DNA of 64,000 bases, taken from contig CAVUWY010000002.1 of the NCBI GenBank assembly GCA_963745405.1, forward strand, positions 1,674,001 to 1,738,000, in the 5' to 3' direction. The position numbers were made by a program, and so were the translations under genes. The notes below the pieces were generated by a model. It saw nothing but the letters and a program-made list of their open reading frames with translations. It was not told the DNA's origin and searched no databases. Origin of the DNA: C-114 sp963745405 (lineage in GTDB: Bacteria > Chloroflexota > Limnocylindria > Limnocylindrales > CSP1-4). Positions 1-9,363 of the stretch are shown here, one piece after another (positions within the stretch are counted from its first letter, which is position 1; each line of letters opens with the position of its first letter).

Positions 1-2413
1 GACCTGGGTGAACGGCAGGTCCGAGAGGTACGCGGTGCTGCTCGTCCCCGACGAGGTGGTGAACATCGCGGTGACGTCGATGGCGAGGCGGTTGCCGGCG
101 AGGTCGGCGACGCCCGTGCTCCCGCCGACGATCCGCAGGACGTACGTCGTGGACGTCGCGAGGGCGGCGGAAGGCGTGAGGGTGGCGGTCTTCGTCCCGG
201 GGTTGTAGGCGACGCTCGCCGCGAGCGGGGTCGTCGTGCCCTGGGCGACAAGGGTCATCGTCGCCGTGGTCAGGGTCGTGGGATCGATCGCCTCGCTGAA
301 CGTCGCGGTCGGGGCGATCCCGACGGCCACCCCGGTCGCGGTGTCGGCCGGGTTCGTCGCGGTCACCGTCGGCGGGGTCGTGTCGACCGGCGCGCCGCCG
401 CAGGTGAGCTTCGCGTCGGCCCAGTCGCCGTGGTCGTAGGCGTTGCCGTTGCCGCCGTCGGTGATGACGAGCTGGAGGGTCGTCCGGCCGGTGACGTCGA
501 CGGTCAGGGTCTGGGTCGCGCTGGCCGGGGTCACGACCCCGGAGTCGGCGAGCTTGGTCCCGTCGGCGAAGACCTGGAAGTCGACCGAGCCGCTGGAGCC
601 GGTCTCGTCGTCGACCCCGACCTTCGTCGTGAACGAGGTGCAGCCGCCGTTCATCGCGTAGCGGACGTCACTGGCGGCGTGGGCGCCGAGGCCCTTGGCA
701 TAGACGACACCGCGGAGGCTCAGCGGCTTGCCGTCGCCGGCCGCCTGCTCGCCGTTGCTCATGTCCCGCTCGACCGGGCCCCAGCCGTTGGCGACCTGGG
801 TGAACGGCAGGTCCGAGAGGTACGCGGTGCTGCTCGTCCCCGACGAGGTGGTGAACATCGCGGTGACGTCGATGGCGAGGCGGTTGCCGGCGAGGTCGGC
901 GACGCCCGTGCTCCCGCCGACGATCCGCAGGACGTACGTCGTGGACGTCGCGAGGGCGGCGGAAGGCGTGAGGGTGGCGGTCTTCGTCCCGGGGTTGTAG
1001 GCGACGCTCGCCGCGAGCGGGGTCGTCGTGCCCTGGGCGACAAGGGTCATCGTCGCCGTGGTCAGGGTCGTGGGATCGATCGCCTCGCTGAACGTCGCGG
1101 TCGGGGCGATCCCGACGGCCACCCCGGTCGCGGTGTCGGCCGGGTTCGTCGCGGTCACCGTCGGCGGGGTCGTGTCGACCGGCGCGCCGCCGCAGGTGAG
1201 CTTCGCGTCGGCCCAGTCGCCGTGGTCGTAGGCGTTGCCGTTGCCGCCGTCGGTGATGACGAGCTGGAGGGTCGTCCGGCCGGTGACGTCGACGGTCAGG
1301 GTCTGGGTCGCGCTGGCCGGGGTCACGACCCCGGAGTCGGCGAGCTTGGTCCCGTCGGCGAAGACCTGGAAGTCGACCGAGCCGCTGGAGCCGGTCTCGT
1401 CGTCGACCCCGACCTTCGTCGTGAACGAGGTGCAGCCGCCGTTCATCGCGTAGCGGACGTCACTGGCGGCGTGGGCGCCGAGGCCCTTGGCATAGACGAC
1501 ACCGCGGAGGCTCAGCGGCTTGCCGTCGCCGGCCGCCTGCTCGCCGTTGCTCATGTCCCGCTCGACCGGGCCCCAGCCGTTGGCGACCTGGGTGAACGGC
1601 AGGTCCGAGAGGTACGCGGTGCTGCTCGTCCCCGACGAGGTGGTGAACATCGCGGTGACGTCGATGGCGAGGCGGTTGCCGGCGAGGTCGGCGACGCCCG
1701 TGCTCCCGCCGACGATCCGCAGGACGTACGTCGTGGACGTCGCGAGGGCGGCGGAAGGCGTGAGGGTGGCGGTCTTCGTCCCGGGGTTGTAGGCGACGCT
1801 CGCCGCGAGCGGGGTCGTCGTGCCCTGGGCGACAAGGGTCATCGTCGCCGTGGTCAGGGTCGTGGGATCGATCGCCTCGCTGAACGTCGCGGTCGGGGCG
1901 ATCCCGACGGCCACCCCGGTCGCGGTGTCGGCCGGGTTCGTCGCGGTCACCGTCGGCGGGGTCGTGTCGACCGGCGCGCCGCCGCAGGTGAGCTTCGCGT
2001 CGGCCCAGTCGCCGTGGTCGTAGGCGTTGCCGTTGCCGCCGTCGGTGATGACGAGCTGGAGGGTCGTCCGGCCGGTGACGTCGACGGTCAGGGTCTGGGT
2101 CGCGCTGGCCGGGGTCACGACCCCGGAGTCGGCGAGCTTGGTCCCGTCGGCGAAGACCTGGAAGTCGACCGAGCCGCTGGAGCCGGTCTCGTCGTCGACC
2201 CCGACCTTCGTCGTGAACGAGGTGCAGCCGCCGTTCATCGCGTAGCGGACGTCACTGGCGGCGTGGGCGCCGAGGCCCTTGGCATAGACGACACCGCGGA
2301 GGCTCAGCGGCTTGCCGTCGCCGGCCGCCTGCTCGCCGTTGCTCATGTCCCGCTCGACCGGGCCCCAGCCGTTGGCGACCTGGGTGAACGGCAGGTCCGA
2401 GAGGTACGCGGTG
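1..2413 (-). repeat. 792-bp in-frame tandem repeat, three full copies plus 37 bp
   Basis: The base at position n recurs at n+792 and n+1584 throughout 1-2376, and identity stops 37 bases into the fourth unit at 2413. I saw no mismatch between copies wherever I compared them, and the short open frames inside each copy have identical translations. Each unit encodes one NPCBM plus one Ig-like domain (264 residues), so copy number can change without breaking the frame. The array continues past the left edge, so the total number of copies is unknown. Confidence 0.95.
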
Positions 2414-4794
2414 GTGGCGATCTGGACGTACGTGGCGGTCAGCGTCAGCCCGTTGGCCGGCACCGTGACGTTGTGGGACGCGAGGCCGCCGTCGGACCAA
2501 TGGTCGAAGGCGTAGGTCGGCCCGAGCGCCTGCGGCGACGTCGCGCTGATCGACTGCTGCGAGCCCGAGATCACGGTGAACGCCGCCGGCGTCGTCGCCG
2601 GCGGGAAGGCACCCACCACGACGGACAGGCCGCTCGGCATCGTGTTCAGGGTGAGCTGGACCGTCTTGGGCTGGAGGGTGACGCTGCGGGTCGCCGTCCG
2701 GCCTCCCGAGTCGGTGGCCGTGAGGATGATCTCGAGGTAGGACGGGTAGTCGTGGTCCGGGGCGGGGAACGTCCCGGAGGCGACGCCGGCGATCTCCTGG
2801 ATGTCGTGGGTGTGGCAGTTGGACGGACAGTGGTGGAGGATCACCGACCACGACAGCCCCGAGGCTGCGATGGCGTGACCCTGGAAGTCGGTGGCGTGAC
2901 CGGCGAAGGCGATCGGGTCGCCGACCGCCCAGGTGAAGCTCGACGACGGCGAATCGATCACCACGGTGGGCGCCGATACGTTGTCGACGGTGATCGTCTT
3001 CGTCGTGCTGGCCGTCGCGCCGTGACTGTCGGTGACTCGCAGGCCGACCGTGTAGAGGCCGGCAGTCGCGTACGTGAACGAGGCGGTCTTCAGCGTCGCA
3101 TCGCCGAACGTGCCGTCGCCGTTGAGGTCCCAGCTGTAGGTGAGCGTGTCACCCGGATCCGGGTCGGACGAGCCAGAGCCGTCGAAGGCGACGGTCAGCG
3201 GCGATGAACCCGAGAGCGGGTTGGCGGCGATGACGGCGACCGGCGGGCGGTTCGTCGCGTTATAGACGATCCGGTGGATCGAGCCGCCGTCGTAGTCGAC
3301 GTACCAGAGGTCACCGCCGGGGCCGATCTGGAGGTCGACCGGGTTGGTCGCCTGGGCGACGAACGTCTCGATCTTCGTCGGGTCGGGCAGGCCGTTCGAT
3401 CCAGTCTTCATCGCCCAGATGCAGTTCCGCGAGTGATCGGCGAAGAACAACGCGTTGTTGAACGAGGAGGGGTACGTGCCGCTGCCGTAGAAGGCCAGGC
3501 CCGAGATCGACGAGCTGCCCGTCGGGCACGTCTCGCCCGAGACGACGGTCGCGCCGTGGTTGTAGGTGTAGTAGGGAGTCTTGGCGGTGCCCGCGCTGTA
3601 GAGCGTCGAGCAAAGGTTGAGGTTGTCCGACTGGTACCCGGGCTGGGCGCTGTTCCCCTCGTAGCACGGCCAGCCGAAGTTCGAGGCGGGCGCGGCCGTC
3701 GGCGTCACGACCCGGTCGATCTCCTCCCACGTGTTGTAGCCCACGTCGCCCGCCCAGATCTCGTTCGTGCCGGGCCGCATCGTGAACCGGAACGGGTTGC
3801 GCAGCCCGTAGGCGACGATGCGCTGGGCGTTCGGGTCGCTGTTCCCCGCGTTCGGGTTGCCCGCCGACGCGGCCCCCGTCGCCGGGTCGAGCCGGAGGAT
3901 GGCGCCGTTCAGGGCGACCGGCTGGCCGGCCGGACGGCGCAGGCTCTGGGCCCGCAGCGCGCCGCCCTCGGCCGTCGGCGGGGTGAGAGCGGTCCCTCTC
4001 GGGCTCGGTGGGTCGGCGCACGGGTTGGCCGGCGTCGGCGTGCCCGAGAGGGTGCCGCCCATCTGCCCGTAATCCTCGGTGGTGAAGCTGGCCCCGTCAC
4101 CAGCGCTCATGTAGAGAGCGCCATCGACGCCGAAGTTGAGGGCGCCCATCGAATGGCTCGGGAACTGCTGGCACCAGTCGTTGATGAGGACCTTCTCGGT
4201 GCTCATCACGTTGCCGTTGGCGGTCAGGCGGCTCAACCGCCCGCTGATCACGCAGCCGTCCGTCGTCGCTCCGGGCGGCGTGCCACAGGCGTCGTTCCAG
4301 ACTGGCGCCGTGCCCCCGATCGGGGCGTCGTAGGCGTAGTCGACATAGACGTAGGGAGTGGTCGGGAAGCCCGGGTCGAGGGTCATCCCGAGGAGGCCGC
4401 GGTCCCAGTAGTTGTCGACCTTGGCAGACAGGTCGGCGAACACGGTCGACGTGTTCGTGTTGATGTTCGGGAAGACGAGGATGATCCCGCTCTTCAGGGC
4501 GACGAAGACGCGGCCGTCAGGCGAGAAGCGGATCGCCGTCGGGTTGACGAGCTGACTCGAGGGCCCGGAGAACACCGTCGTGTCCTGGAAGCCAGTCTCG
4601 ACCGCCGACTTCGGTGAGAGCAATGCCGCCTTGTCGGCGGCCTTGGTCACGACGGCGCCCTCGCGGAGGAAGGTCCGCGGCTGCGGGCCCTGGGCGTCGA
4701 CGATCGCCGGGGACATGGTGGCAAGCGCCCCGAACAGGAGGCTGAAGACCGCGAGTGGCACCAAGCCGAACCGGCGAACGCTCGCAGCGCGCAT
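1..4794 (-). CDS. Secreted PQQ/sorbosone-dehydrogenase-like protein with PKD, NPCBM and Ig-like repeats (3' end outside window)
   Basis: 1598 codons are visible and the frame is still open at position 1. The ATG at 4794 follows a GGGAGGGAGA ribosome site. Residues 1-36 form a signal peptide. Residues about 45-500 resemble the glucose/sorbosone dehydrogenase beta-propeller (YGLRNPFRFT, NFGWPCYEG). A PKD domain follows at about 510-610 (FDGSGSSDPDPGDTLTYSWD), then two Ig-like stretches to about 790. From residue 792 comes a NPCBM carbohydrate-binding module (RGVVYAKGLGAHAASDVRY) followed by a Big_5/SbsA Ig-like domain (PPTVTATNPADTATGVAVG), repeated every 264 residues. The family oxidises sugars or is catalytically silent; no activity can be read here. 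The architecture suggests a wall- or matrix-bound exoprotein binding the glycan made by the neighbouring locus, which is inference. Confidence 0.9.
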   Translation of the reverse strand, partial: MRAASVRRFGLVPLAVFSLLFGALATMSPAIVDAQGPQPRTFLREGAVVTKAADKAALLSPKSAVETGFQDTTVFSGPSSQLVNPTAIRFSPDGRVFVALKSGIILVFPNINTNTSTVFADLSAKVDNYWDRGLLGMTLDPGFPTTPYVYVDYAYDAPIGGTAPVWNDACGTPPGATTDGCVISGRLSRLTANGNVMSTEKVLINDWCQQFPSHSMGALNFGVDGALYMSAGDGASFTTEDYGQMGGTLSGTPTPANPCADPPSPRGTALTPPTAEGGALRAQSLRRPAGQPVALNGAILRLDPATGAASAGNPNAGNSDPNAQRIVAYGLRNPFRFTMRPGTNEIWAGDVGYNTWEEIDRVVTPTAAPASNFGWPCYEGNSAQPGYQSDNLNLCSTLYSAGTAKTPYYTYNHGATVVSGETCPTGSSSISGLAFYGSGTYPSSFNNALFFADHSRNCIWAMKTGSNGLPDPTKIETFVAQATNPVDLQIGPGGDLWYVDYDGGSIHRIVYNATNRPPVAVIAANPLSGSSPLTVAFDGSGSSDPDPGDTLTYSWDLNGDGTFGDATLKTASFTYATAGLYTVGLRVTDSHGATASTTKTITVDNVSAPTVVIDSPSSSFTWAVGDPIAFAGHATDFQGHAIAASGLSWSVILHHCPSNCHTHDIQEIAGVASGTFPAPDHDYPSYLEIILTATDSGGRTATRSVTLQPKTVQLTLNTMPSGLSVVVGAFPPATTPAAFTVISGSQQSISATSPQALGPTYAFDHWSDGGLASHNVTVPANGLTLTATYVQIATTAYLSDLPFTQVANGWGPVERDMSNGEQAAGDGKPLSLRGVVYAKGLGAHAASDVRYAMNGGCTSFTTKVGVDDETGSSGSVDFQVFADGTKLADSGVVTPASATQTLTVDVTGRTTLQLVITDGGNGNAYDHGDWADAKLTCGGAPVDTTPPTVTATNPADTATGVAVGIAPTATFSEAIDPTTLTTATMTLVAQGTTTPLAASVAYNPGTKTATLTPSAALATSTTYVLRIVGGSTGVADLAGNRLAIDVTAMFTTSSGTSSTAYLSDLPFTQVANGWGPVERDMSNGEQAAGDGKPLSLRGVVYAKGLGAHAASDVRYAMNGGCTSFTTKVGVDDETGSSGSVDFQVFADGTKLADSGVVTPASATQTLTVDVTGRTTLQLVITDGGNGNAYDHGDWADAKLTCGGAPVDTTPPTVTATNPADTATGVAVGIAPTATFSEAIDPTTLTTATMTLVAQGTTTPLAASVAYNPGTKTATLTPSAALATSTTYVLRIVGGSTGVADLAGNRLAIDVTAMFTTSSGTSSTAYLSDLPFTQVANGWGPVERDMSNGEQAAGDGKPLSLRGVVYAKGLGAHAASDVRYAMNGGCTSFTTKVGVDDETGSSGSVDFQVFADGTKLADSGVVTPASATQTLTVDVTGRTTLQLVITDGGNGNAYDHGDWADAKLTCGGAPVDTTPPTVTATNPADTATGVAVGIAPTATFSEAIDPTTLTTATMTLVAQGTTTPLAASVAYNPGTKTATLTPSAALATSTTYVLRIVGGSTGVADLAGNRLAIDVTAMFTTSSGTSSTAYLSDLPFTQV

Positions 4795-4931
4795 GCGCGG
4801 CGTCTCCCTCCCATGCGACGGCACGGCGCGCCGTCGTTTCGGTGGAGCGCATCCTACGACCGAACCATCCTCGACCGCACCGCACCGATGCACACGTCTC
4901 CCGAGTGGCTCGCTCCCACGCGCACCTTTCA

Positions 4932-4947
4932 GGTGCGGCGCCGCACC
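4932..4947 (-). terminator. Perfect 16-bp palindrome after the PIG-L gene, possible terminator
   Basis: GGTGCGGC is followed directly by GCCGCACC, 11 bases downstream of the minus-strand stop at 4958. There is no T-tract and no loop, so intrinsic termination is doubtful; it could instead be a protein-binding dyad. Confidence 0.3.
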
Positions 4948-4957
4948 GGATTCGGCC

Positions 4958-5608
4958 TCAAATGAGGAGCTTGCGGGCGGTGAAGCCTTCGGCCAGGCCG
5001 CTCGCGGCACGGCACTCGATGCCGCGGAGGCGGAGGAGCGCCCGGAACGTCTCGGGGCTGAACCAGTGCTTGTCGGCCTGCGACTCGAAGGCGCTGGTCA
5101 GGACCTCGATCTTGCGCCCGGCGATCTCCTCGCTCAGCTCGACGTAGGTGTTCGGCGTGCCGAGATCGCCGTCGTACTTCGGGATCTCGTATTCGAGGAC
5201 GACGTGATCGCGGAAGGCGTTCCAGGTCAACTCCGAGACGAGCCGGTGGTCCTGGTGGAGGTCCTCGCGCCGGTGGGTCAGGACGAGGTCGACCGCCGGC
5301 CCGGCCGCAAGGGCCTGGATCCGGTCCTTGACGGCACCGCCGACATAGGGGAAGTAGCCGTCCCGGAAGTCGTCGATGTCGACCTCGGCGGGGACGTCCC
5401 CGAGCACTGCGGCCGCCGCTGTCCGCGCTTCACCCGCTCGCGTCCCCGCAGCGCTCAGGACCGCCCAGCGGACCGACGCGACCCGCCCGTCGGCGATGAG
5501 GCGGAGGATGGTCCCGCCGCAGCCGATCTCGATGTCGTCGGCGTGGGCGCCGATGACGAGCAGGCGGAGCCCCGGCCCATCGGCCTGATCGAAGGTCAGC
5601 CGACGCAT
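4958..5608 (-). CDS. PIG-L/LmbE-family deacetylase
   Basis: A 216-residue protein of the zinc-dependent N-acetyl-sugar deacetylase fold. The N-terminal metal motif AHADDIEIGCGG (family pattern A/PHPDD) is at about residues 21-32 and the second metal site HQDHR is near residue 117. It normally removes acetyl groups from GlcNAc-type or other sugar substrates. ATG at 5608 was chosen over a GTG four codons upstream because the conserved fold begins soon after it. It is the last gene of a three-gene minus-strand run with the cytidylyltransferase and the C-methyltransferase, which suggests it deacetylates an intermediate or product of that nucleotide-sugar pathway. The substrate is not inferable. 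Confidence 0.9.
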   Translation of the reverse strand: MRRLTFDQADGPGLRLLVIGAHADDIEIGCGGTILRLIADGRVASVRWAVLSAAGTRAGEARTAAAAVLGDVPAEVDIDDFRDGYFPYVGGAVKDRIQALAAGPAVDLVLTHRREDLHQDHRLVSELTWNAFRDHVVLEYEIPKYDGDLGTPNTYVELSEEIAGRKIEVLTSAFESQADKHWFSPETFRALLRLRGIECRAASGLAEGFTARKLLI

Positions 5609-5657
5609 GGCCCGCCCCACCGGCCGGTGCCGGGCCGCGGCCGACTCGGTCGTCGCG

Positions 5658-6500
5658 TCATCCGGCCGACGGATCCGCCTCGCGATGCTGCCAGACGGCC
5701 CATGGTGGTCGGCCGGCCTGGTACAGCGCCTCGAGGTGCTGCATCTCCTTGAGGGTGTCCATCGGCTCCCAGAACCCCTCGTAGCGGTAGGTCAGGAGCT
5801 GGCCTTCCTCGACCAGCCGCTGGAACGGCGCCTCGACGAGCTCCTCGCCCGGCTTGATGTAGTCGAAGATCTCGCGCCGCAGGATGAAGTAGCCGCCGTT
5901 GATCCAGACGTCGCTCTCCCGGACGTGACGGATCGAGGAGACGGTGTCGTTCCCGTCGGTCGCGACCATATGGAAGGTGTAGTTCGGGCGGACCGAGATG
6001 AAGGCGGCGACCTTGTCGCGGCGGCGGAAGTCGGCGACGAACCGGTCCAGCGGCGCGTCGGTCAGGACGTCGGCGTAGTTGGCGAGGAACATCTCCTCGT
6101 TCTCGACGTGGCGGCGGACCGTCAGCAGCCGCTGGGCGATGGTCGCCTCCTGGCCGGTGTCGGCGAAGGTGATCCGCCAGTCCTCGATGTCGGTGCTCAG
6201 GAGCTCCAGACTGCGACCGCCCTGGAGGAGGACGAAGTCGTTCGAGACCGCCTCGTTGTAGCGGAGGAAGTAGTCCTTGATGACCTCGCCCTTGTGGCCC
6301 AGGCAGAGGACGAAATCGTTGGCCCCGAAGTGCGAGTAGTAGCGCATGACGTGCCACAGGATGGGCCGCAGCCCGATCGGCGCCATCGGCTTGGGGATCG
6401 TCCCATCGGCGTACTCGCGGAGGCGGAGCCCCTGTCCGCCGCAGAAGAGGACGACCTTGAGCGGCGGGTCGATGGCGCGGTCGCGGTCTGCCGCGCTCAC
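5658..6500 (-). CDS. Glucose-1-phosphate cytidylyltransferase-like nucleotidyltransferase
   Basis: A 280-residue protein of the RfbF/RmlA nucleotidyltransferase fold. It has the signature VVLFCGGQGLRLREY at about residues 16-30, then IPKPMAPIGLRPILWH, the metal-site NYAD near residue 140 and VWINGGYFILR near 200. Family members activate glucose-1-phosphate with CTP or another NTP to start dideoxy or branched sugar synthesis. The GTG start overlaps the stop of the upstream methyltransferase gene as GTGA, so the two are translationally coupled. CDP specificity rests on overall resemblance to RfbF and on the neighbouring C-methyltransferase; UTP or dTTP use is not excluded. Confidence 0.88.
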   Translation of the reverse strand: MSAADRDRAIDPPLKVVLFCGGQGLRLREYADGTIPKPMAPIGLRPILWHVMRYYSHFGANDFVLCLGHKGEVIKDYFLRYNEAVSNDFVLLQGGRSLELLSTDIEDWRITFADTGQEATIAQRLLTVRRHVENEEMFLANYADVLTDAPLDRFVADFRRRDKVAAFISVRPNYTFHMVATDGNDTVSSIRHVRESDVWINGGYFILRREIFDYIKPGEELVEAPFQRLVEEGQLLTYRYEGFWEPMDTLKEMQHLEALYQAGRPPWAVWQHREADPSAG

Positions 6501-7840
6501 TCGAGGACCCGGACCGAGGGGATGGCGACGAGGAAGCGGCCGCCCCAGTCCCGGATGCCGGCCAGCTGGGCGGTGATCTCCGGAGTGAGGTTCCAGGGCA
6601 TGATCCAGACGTAGTCCGGGCGGTCCTCGAAGATCCGTTCCGGCGGGTGGATCGGGATGTGGGTGCCGGGGGTGAAGCGGCCGTGCTTGTAGGGGTTCCG
6701 ATCGACGGTGTAGGCGACAAGGTCGGTCCGGACCCCGCAGTAGTTGAGGAGCGTGTTCGCCTTGCCCGGAGCGCCGTAGCCGACGACCGTCCGGCCCTCG
6801 CGACGGGCTTCGATGAGGAACGAGAGGAGGTCACGCTTGAGGGCCTCTACCCGCGACCCGAAGTCGCGATAGGTCGCGAGATCCTCGAGGCCGGCCGCCG
6901 CCTCGGCTGCAAGGACCCGGCCGACCGCCGCCGCGATGGGCGGCCGTTCGTCGGCATGGCGGGCGTGGATCCGCAACGACCCGCCGTGGGTCGGGATCTC
7001 GTCGACGTCGACGATCGTCAGGCCGTGGGCGGCGAAGATGCGGATGGCGGTGCCGAGCGAGAAGTACGAGAAGTGCTCGTGGTAGATCGTGTCGAACTCG
7101 ACGTGCTCGAGGAGCGTGGCCAGGTGGGGGAACTCGACCGTCAGGTGGCCGTTCGGGGCGAGCAGGATGGCCATGCCGGCCACGAAGTCGTTGAGATCCG
7201 GTACCTGGGCCAGGACGTTGTTGAGGCAGATGAGGTCCGCCCGGCGGCCACGGTCGAGGAGGTCCTGGGCGACGGCCGAGCCGAAGAAGCTCACCTCGGT
7301 CGGGATCCCGCGCTCGATCGCAACCGCCGCCACGTTGCGGGCCGGCTCGATGCCGAGGACGCCGACGCCGGCCGCCTGGAAGTGCTGGAGGAGATAGCCG
7401 TCGTTGCTGCCGAGCTCGACCACGAGGCTGTCGGGGCCGAGTCCGAGACGCTCCATCATCGCCTCGGCGTAGCGGCGGGCGTGCTCGACCCAGCTGTCCG
7501 CGTACGACGAGAAGTAGGCGTACTCGGAGAAGATCGTTTCCGGCGACACGTACTGGGCGAGCTGGACGAGGAAACAGCGTTCGCAGACGAGCGTGCGGAG
7601 CGGATAGAACGGCTCCATCCGATCGAGCTCGTCGGCCGCCAGGAAGCTTTCGCACAGCGGCGACATGCCGAGATCGACCACGACGTGAGACAGGGGCGCA
7701 CCACAGAAGCGACAGCGGTCCGCGCCGCTCGCGACGGCGGCCTCGGGCGCGTCGGTCGGGCCCACGGTCGGCGCCTGGGTCGTCGGCACGGTGGTCGGCG
7801 CGGTCGTGGGGTCTTCCACGCTCTGAACGATGGCCTCCAT
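6497..7840 (-). CDS. Zinc-ribbon C-methyltransferase (nucleotide-sugar C-methyltransferase type)
   Basis: 447 residues from ATG 7840. The N-terminal tail to about residue 33 is Thr/Pro-rich. A putative zinc-binding domain follows (CRFCGAPL near residue 40 and CERCFLVQ near 85), then the SAM domain (VVELGSNDGYLLQ near 145) and the C-terminal domain with VVGYGAPGKANTLLNY. This three-part layout is typical of enzymes such as TylCIII/NovU that place a methyl group on C-3 or C-5 of a keto-sugar nucleotide. It is the first gene of the run with the cytidylyltransferase and PIG-L deacetylase, consistent with a branched-chain surface sugar. An upstream extension of the open frame to 8083 has poor codon use and overlaps a divergent gene, so it is not used. 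Confidence 0.9.
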   Translation of the reverse strand: MEAIVQSVEDPTTAPTTVPTTQAPTVGPTDAPEAAVASGADRCRFCGAPLSHVVVDLGMSPLCESFLAADELDRMEPFYPLRTLVCERCFLVQLAQYVSPETIFSEYAYFSSYADSWVEHARRYAEAMMERLGLGPDSLVVELGSNDGYLLQHFQAAGVGVLGIEPARNVAAVAIERGIPTEVSFFGSAVAQDLLDRGRRADLICLNNVLAQVPDLNDFVAGMAILLAPNGHLTVEFPHLATLLEHVEFDTIYHEHFSYFSLGTAIRIFAAHGLTIVDVDEIPTHGGSLRIHARHADERPPIAAAVGRVLAAEAAAGLEDLATYRDFGSRVEALKRDLLSFLIEARREGRTVVGYGAPGKANTLLNYCGVRTDLVAYTVDRNPYKHGRFTPGTHIPIHPPERIFEDRPDYVWIMPWNLTPEITAQLAGIRDWGGRFLVAIPSVRVLE

Positions 7841-8028
7841 CCGTCGGATTGTGCCGCCTGTCACTCGGCTCCGGCACACGCGCCACGAGACAGCGGTGCG
7901 CCTCGGAAACACACGACCGAGAACGTCCGCTCGACCGACCGACCGACTCATCATAGCCAACCCGGCCCGTCGCTCATACTTCGAGGGATGGTCGCAAACA
8001 TCCGCCGCGGCGCCCTCCCGATGTCCCG

Positions 8029-9363
8029 GTGAGATCCACCGCGGTCCTCCGCCGGGCCGGCTGGGGCCTGGGCGACCAGGCACTCTCGAGCCTGACGAAC
8101 TTCGCCCTTGGCGTGCTGATCGCGAGGACCGTGGGGGTCGAGCAGTTCGGGGCGTTCAGCCTGGCATTCGCGGCGTATCTGCTCGTTCTCAGCGTCTGCC
8201 GGGCATACCCTATGGAGCCGCTGCCGATCCGATACAGCTCCGCACCGCAGGCCGCATTCCGACAGGCGGTCGCGGCATCGGTCGGCTCCGTCCTCGCGAT
8301 CAGCCTCGCCACCTCGATCATCCTCGCGGTCATCGGCGCGCTGACCGGCGGGGCGGTCAGCCAGGCTCTCCTGGCGCTCGCGGTGACGCTGCCTGGCCTG
8401 CTCGTCCAGGACGCCTGGCGGTCCGTGTTCTTCGCCTGGCGGAGGGGGCGGTCGGCATTCCTCAACGATCTCCTGTGGGCGGTCGTAATGTTCCCTGCCC
8501 TCTTCGTGATCATCAAGTCGGGCGACCATTCTGTGTTCTGGCCGACGCTGGTGTGGGGTGCCTCGGCCACGGTCGCCGCCCTCGCCGGCATCATCCAGTC
8601 GGGGATCATCCCGCAGCCGCTACGAACGCGGGCGTGGTGGCACGAGCACATCGACCTCGGACCGAGGTTCATAACCGAAGTGATCGCGCGCACCGCCGGC
8701 GGACAGCTCTCGACCTACGGCATCGGCCTGGCAGCCGGCCTGGCTGCCGTCGGCGCGCTGCGGGCGGCTCAGCTCATCGTCGGGCCGATCCAGGTGCTCT
8801 TCCTCGGGATCGGCCTGATGGCAGTACCCGAGGGCGTCCGAGCGCTTGACCACTCGCTTGGCCGGCTCCGTCGTCTGGCGGTGGTGATGTCCGCCGCTCT
8901 CGTGGTATTCACGGTCGCCTGGGGCGTCATTGCCCTCCTCGTGCCGGAATGGCTCGGCGTAGCCATCCTCGGGGCCACCTGGGATCCGGCTCGGGCGGTC
9001 CTTGTGCCGGTGGTCGTCGCTCAGATCGGCTCGGTAGCCACCGCCGGTCCGGGAATGGGACTCCGCTCGCTCGCGGCGGCCAGCGTGAGCCTGCGGGTGA
9101 ACTCGATCGTGTCCGTCTTCCTTGTCATATTCGCGGTGGGAGGCGCCGTGGTCGCCGGGACATCGGGTGCTGCATGGGGCCTTGCGATCGTCTCCCTCAG
9201 CTCTTCCGTCCTATGGTGGCGGGCCTTCTCGTCGGAGATGACCCGCCAGGAGGCTATCCGCGGATCGGCCGTTCGGAATCCCGACTCGGTGTCTCCTCGC
9301 GGAAGCCCGGATCAGCCGCTCGACCGGCCCCCGGCCGACGCCGCCTCGTCCGGCGGCAGCTGA
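8029..9363 (+). CDS. Wzx/MATE-like polysaccharide flippase
   Basis: A 444-residue integral membrane protein with about 12 hydrophobic segments, opening with the typical GWGLGDQALSSLTNFALG stretch of oligosaccharide flippases (about residues 11-28). The last 40 residues are a polar Pro/Ser/Asp tail. The family moves lipid-linked glycan units across the inner membrane. Start is GTG at 8029 and no strong ribosome site is visible. It runs divergently from the methyltransferase gene, and its 3' end overlaps the convergent glycosyltransferase gene by 52 bases. Confidence 0.85.
   Translation: MRSTAVLRRAGWGLGDQALSSLTNFALGVLIARTVGVEQFGAFSLAFAAYLLVLSVCRAYPMEPLPIRYSSAPQAAFRQAVAASVGSVLAISLATSIILAVIGALTGGAVSQALLALAVTLPGLLVQDAWRSVFFAWRRGRSAFLNDLLWAVVMFPALFVIIKSGDHSVFWPTLVWGASATVAALAGIIQSGIIPQPLRTRAWWHEHIDLGPRFITEVIARTAGGQLSTYGIGLAAGLAAVGALRAAQLIVGPIQVLFLGIGLMAVPEGVRALDHSLGRLRRLAVVMSAALVVFTVAWGVIALLVPEWLGVAILGATWDPARAVLVPVVVAQIGSVATAGPGMGLRSLAAASVSLRVNSIVSVFLVIFAVGGAVVAGTSGAAWGLAIVSLSSSVLWWRAFSSEMTRQEAIRGSAVRNPDSVSPRGSPDQPLDRPPADAASSGGS

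Noticed and set aside
1..2413. Repeat array as CRISPR or mobile element
   Set aside because: Units are 792 bp, contiguous and fully coding in one frame, with no spacers, inverted ends or transposase.
430..3207. A 925-codon plus-strand open frame with three identical internal repeats
   Set aside because: It is the shadow of the minus-strand NPCBM/Ig-like gene. Its Arg/Gly/Asp/Val-rich product has no recognisable domain and the opposite frame contains clear families.
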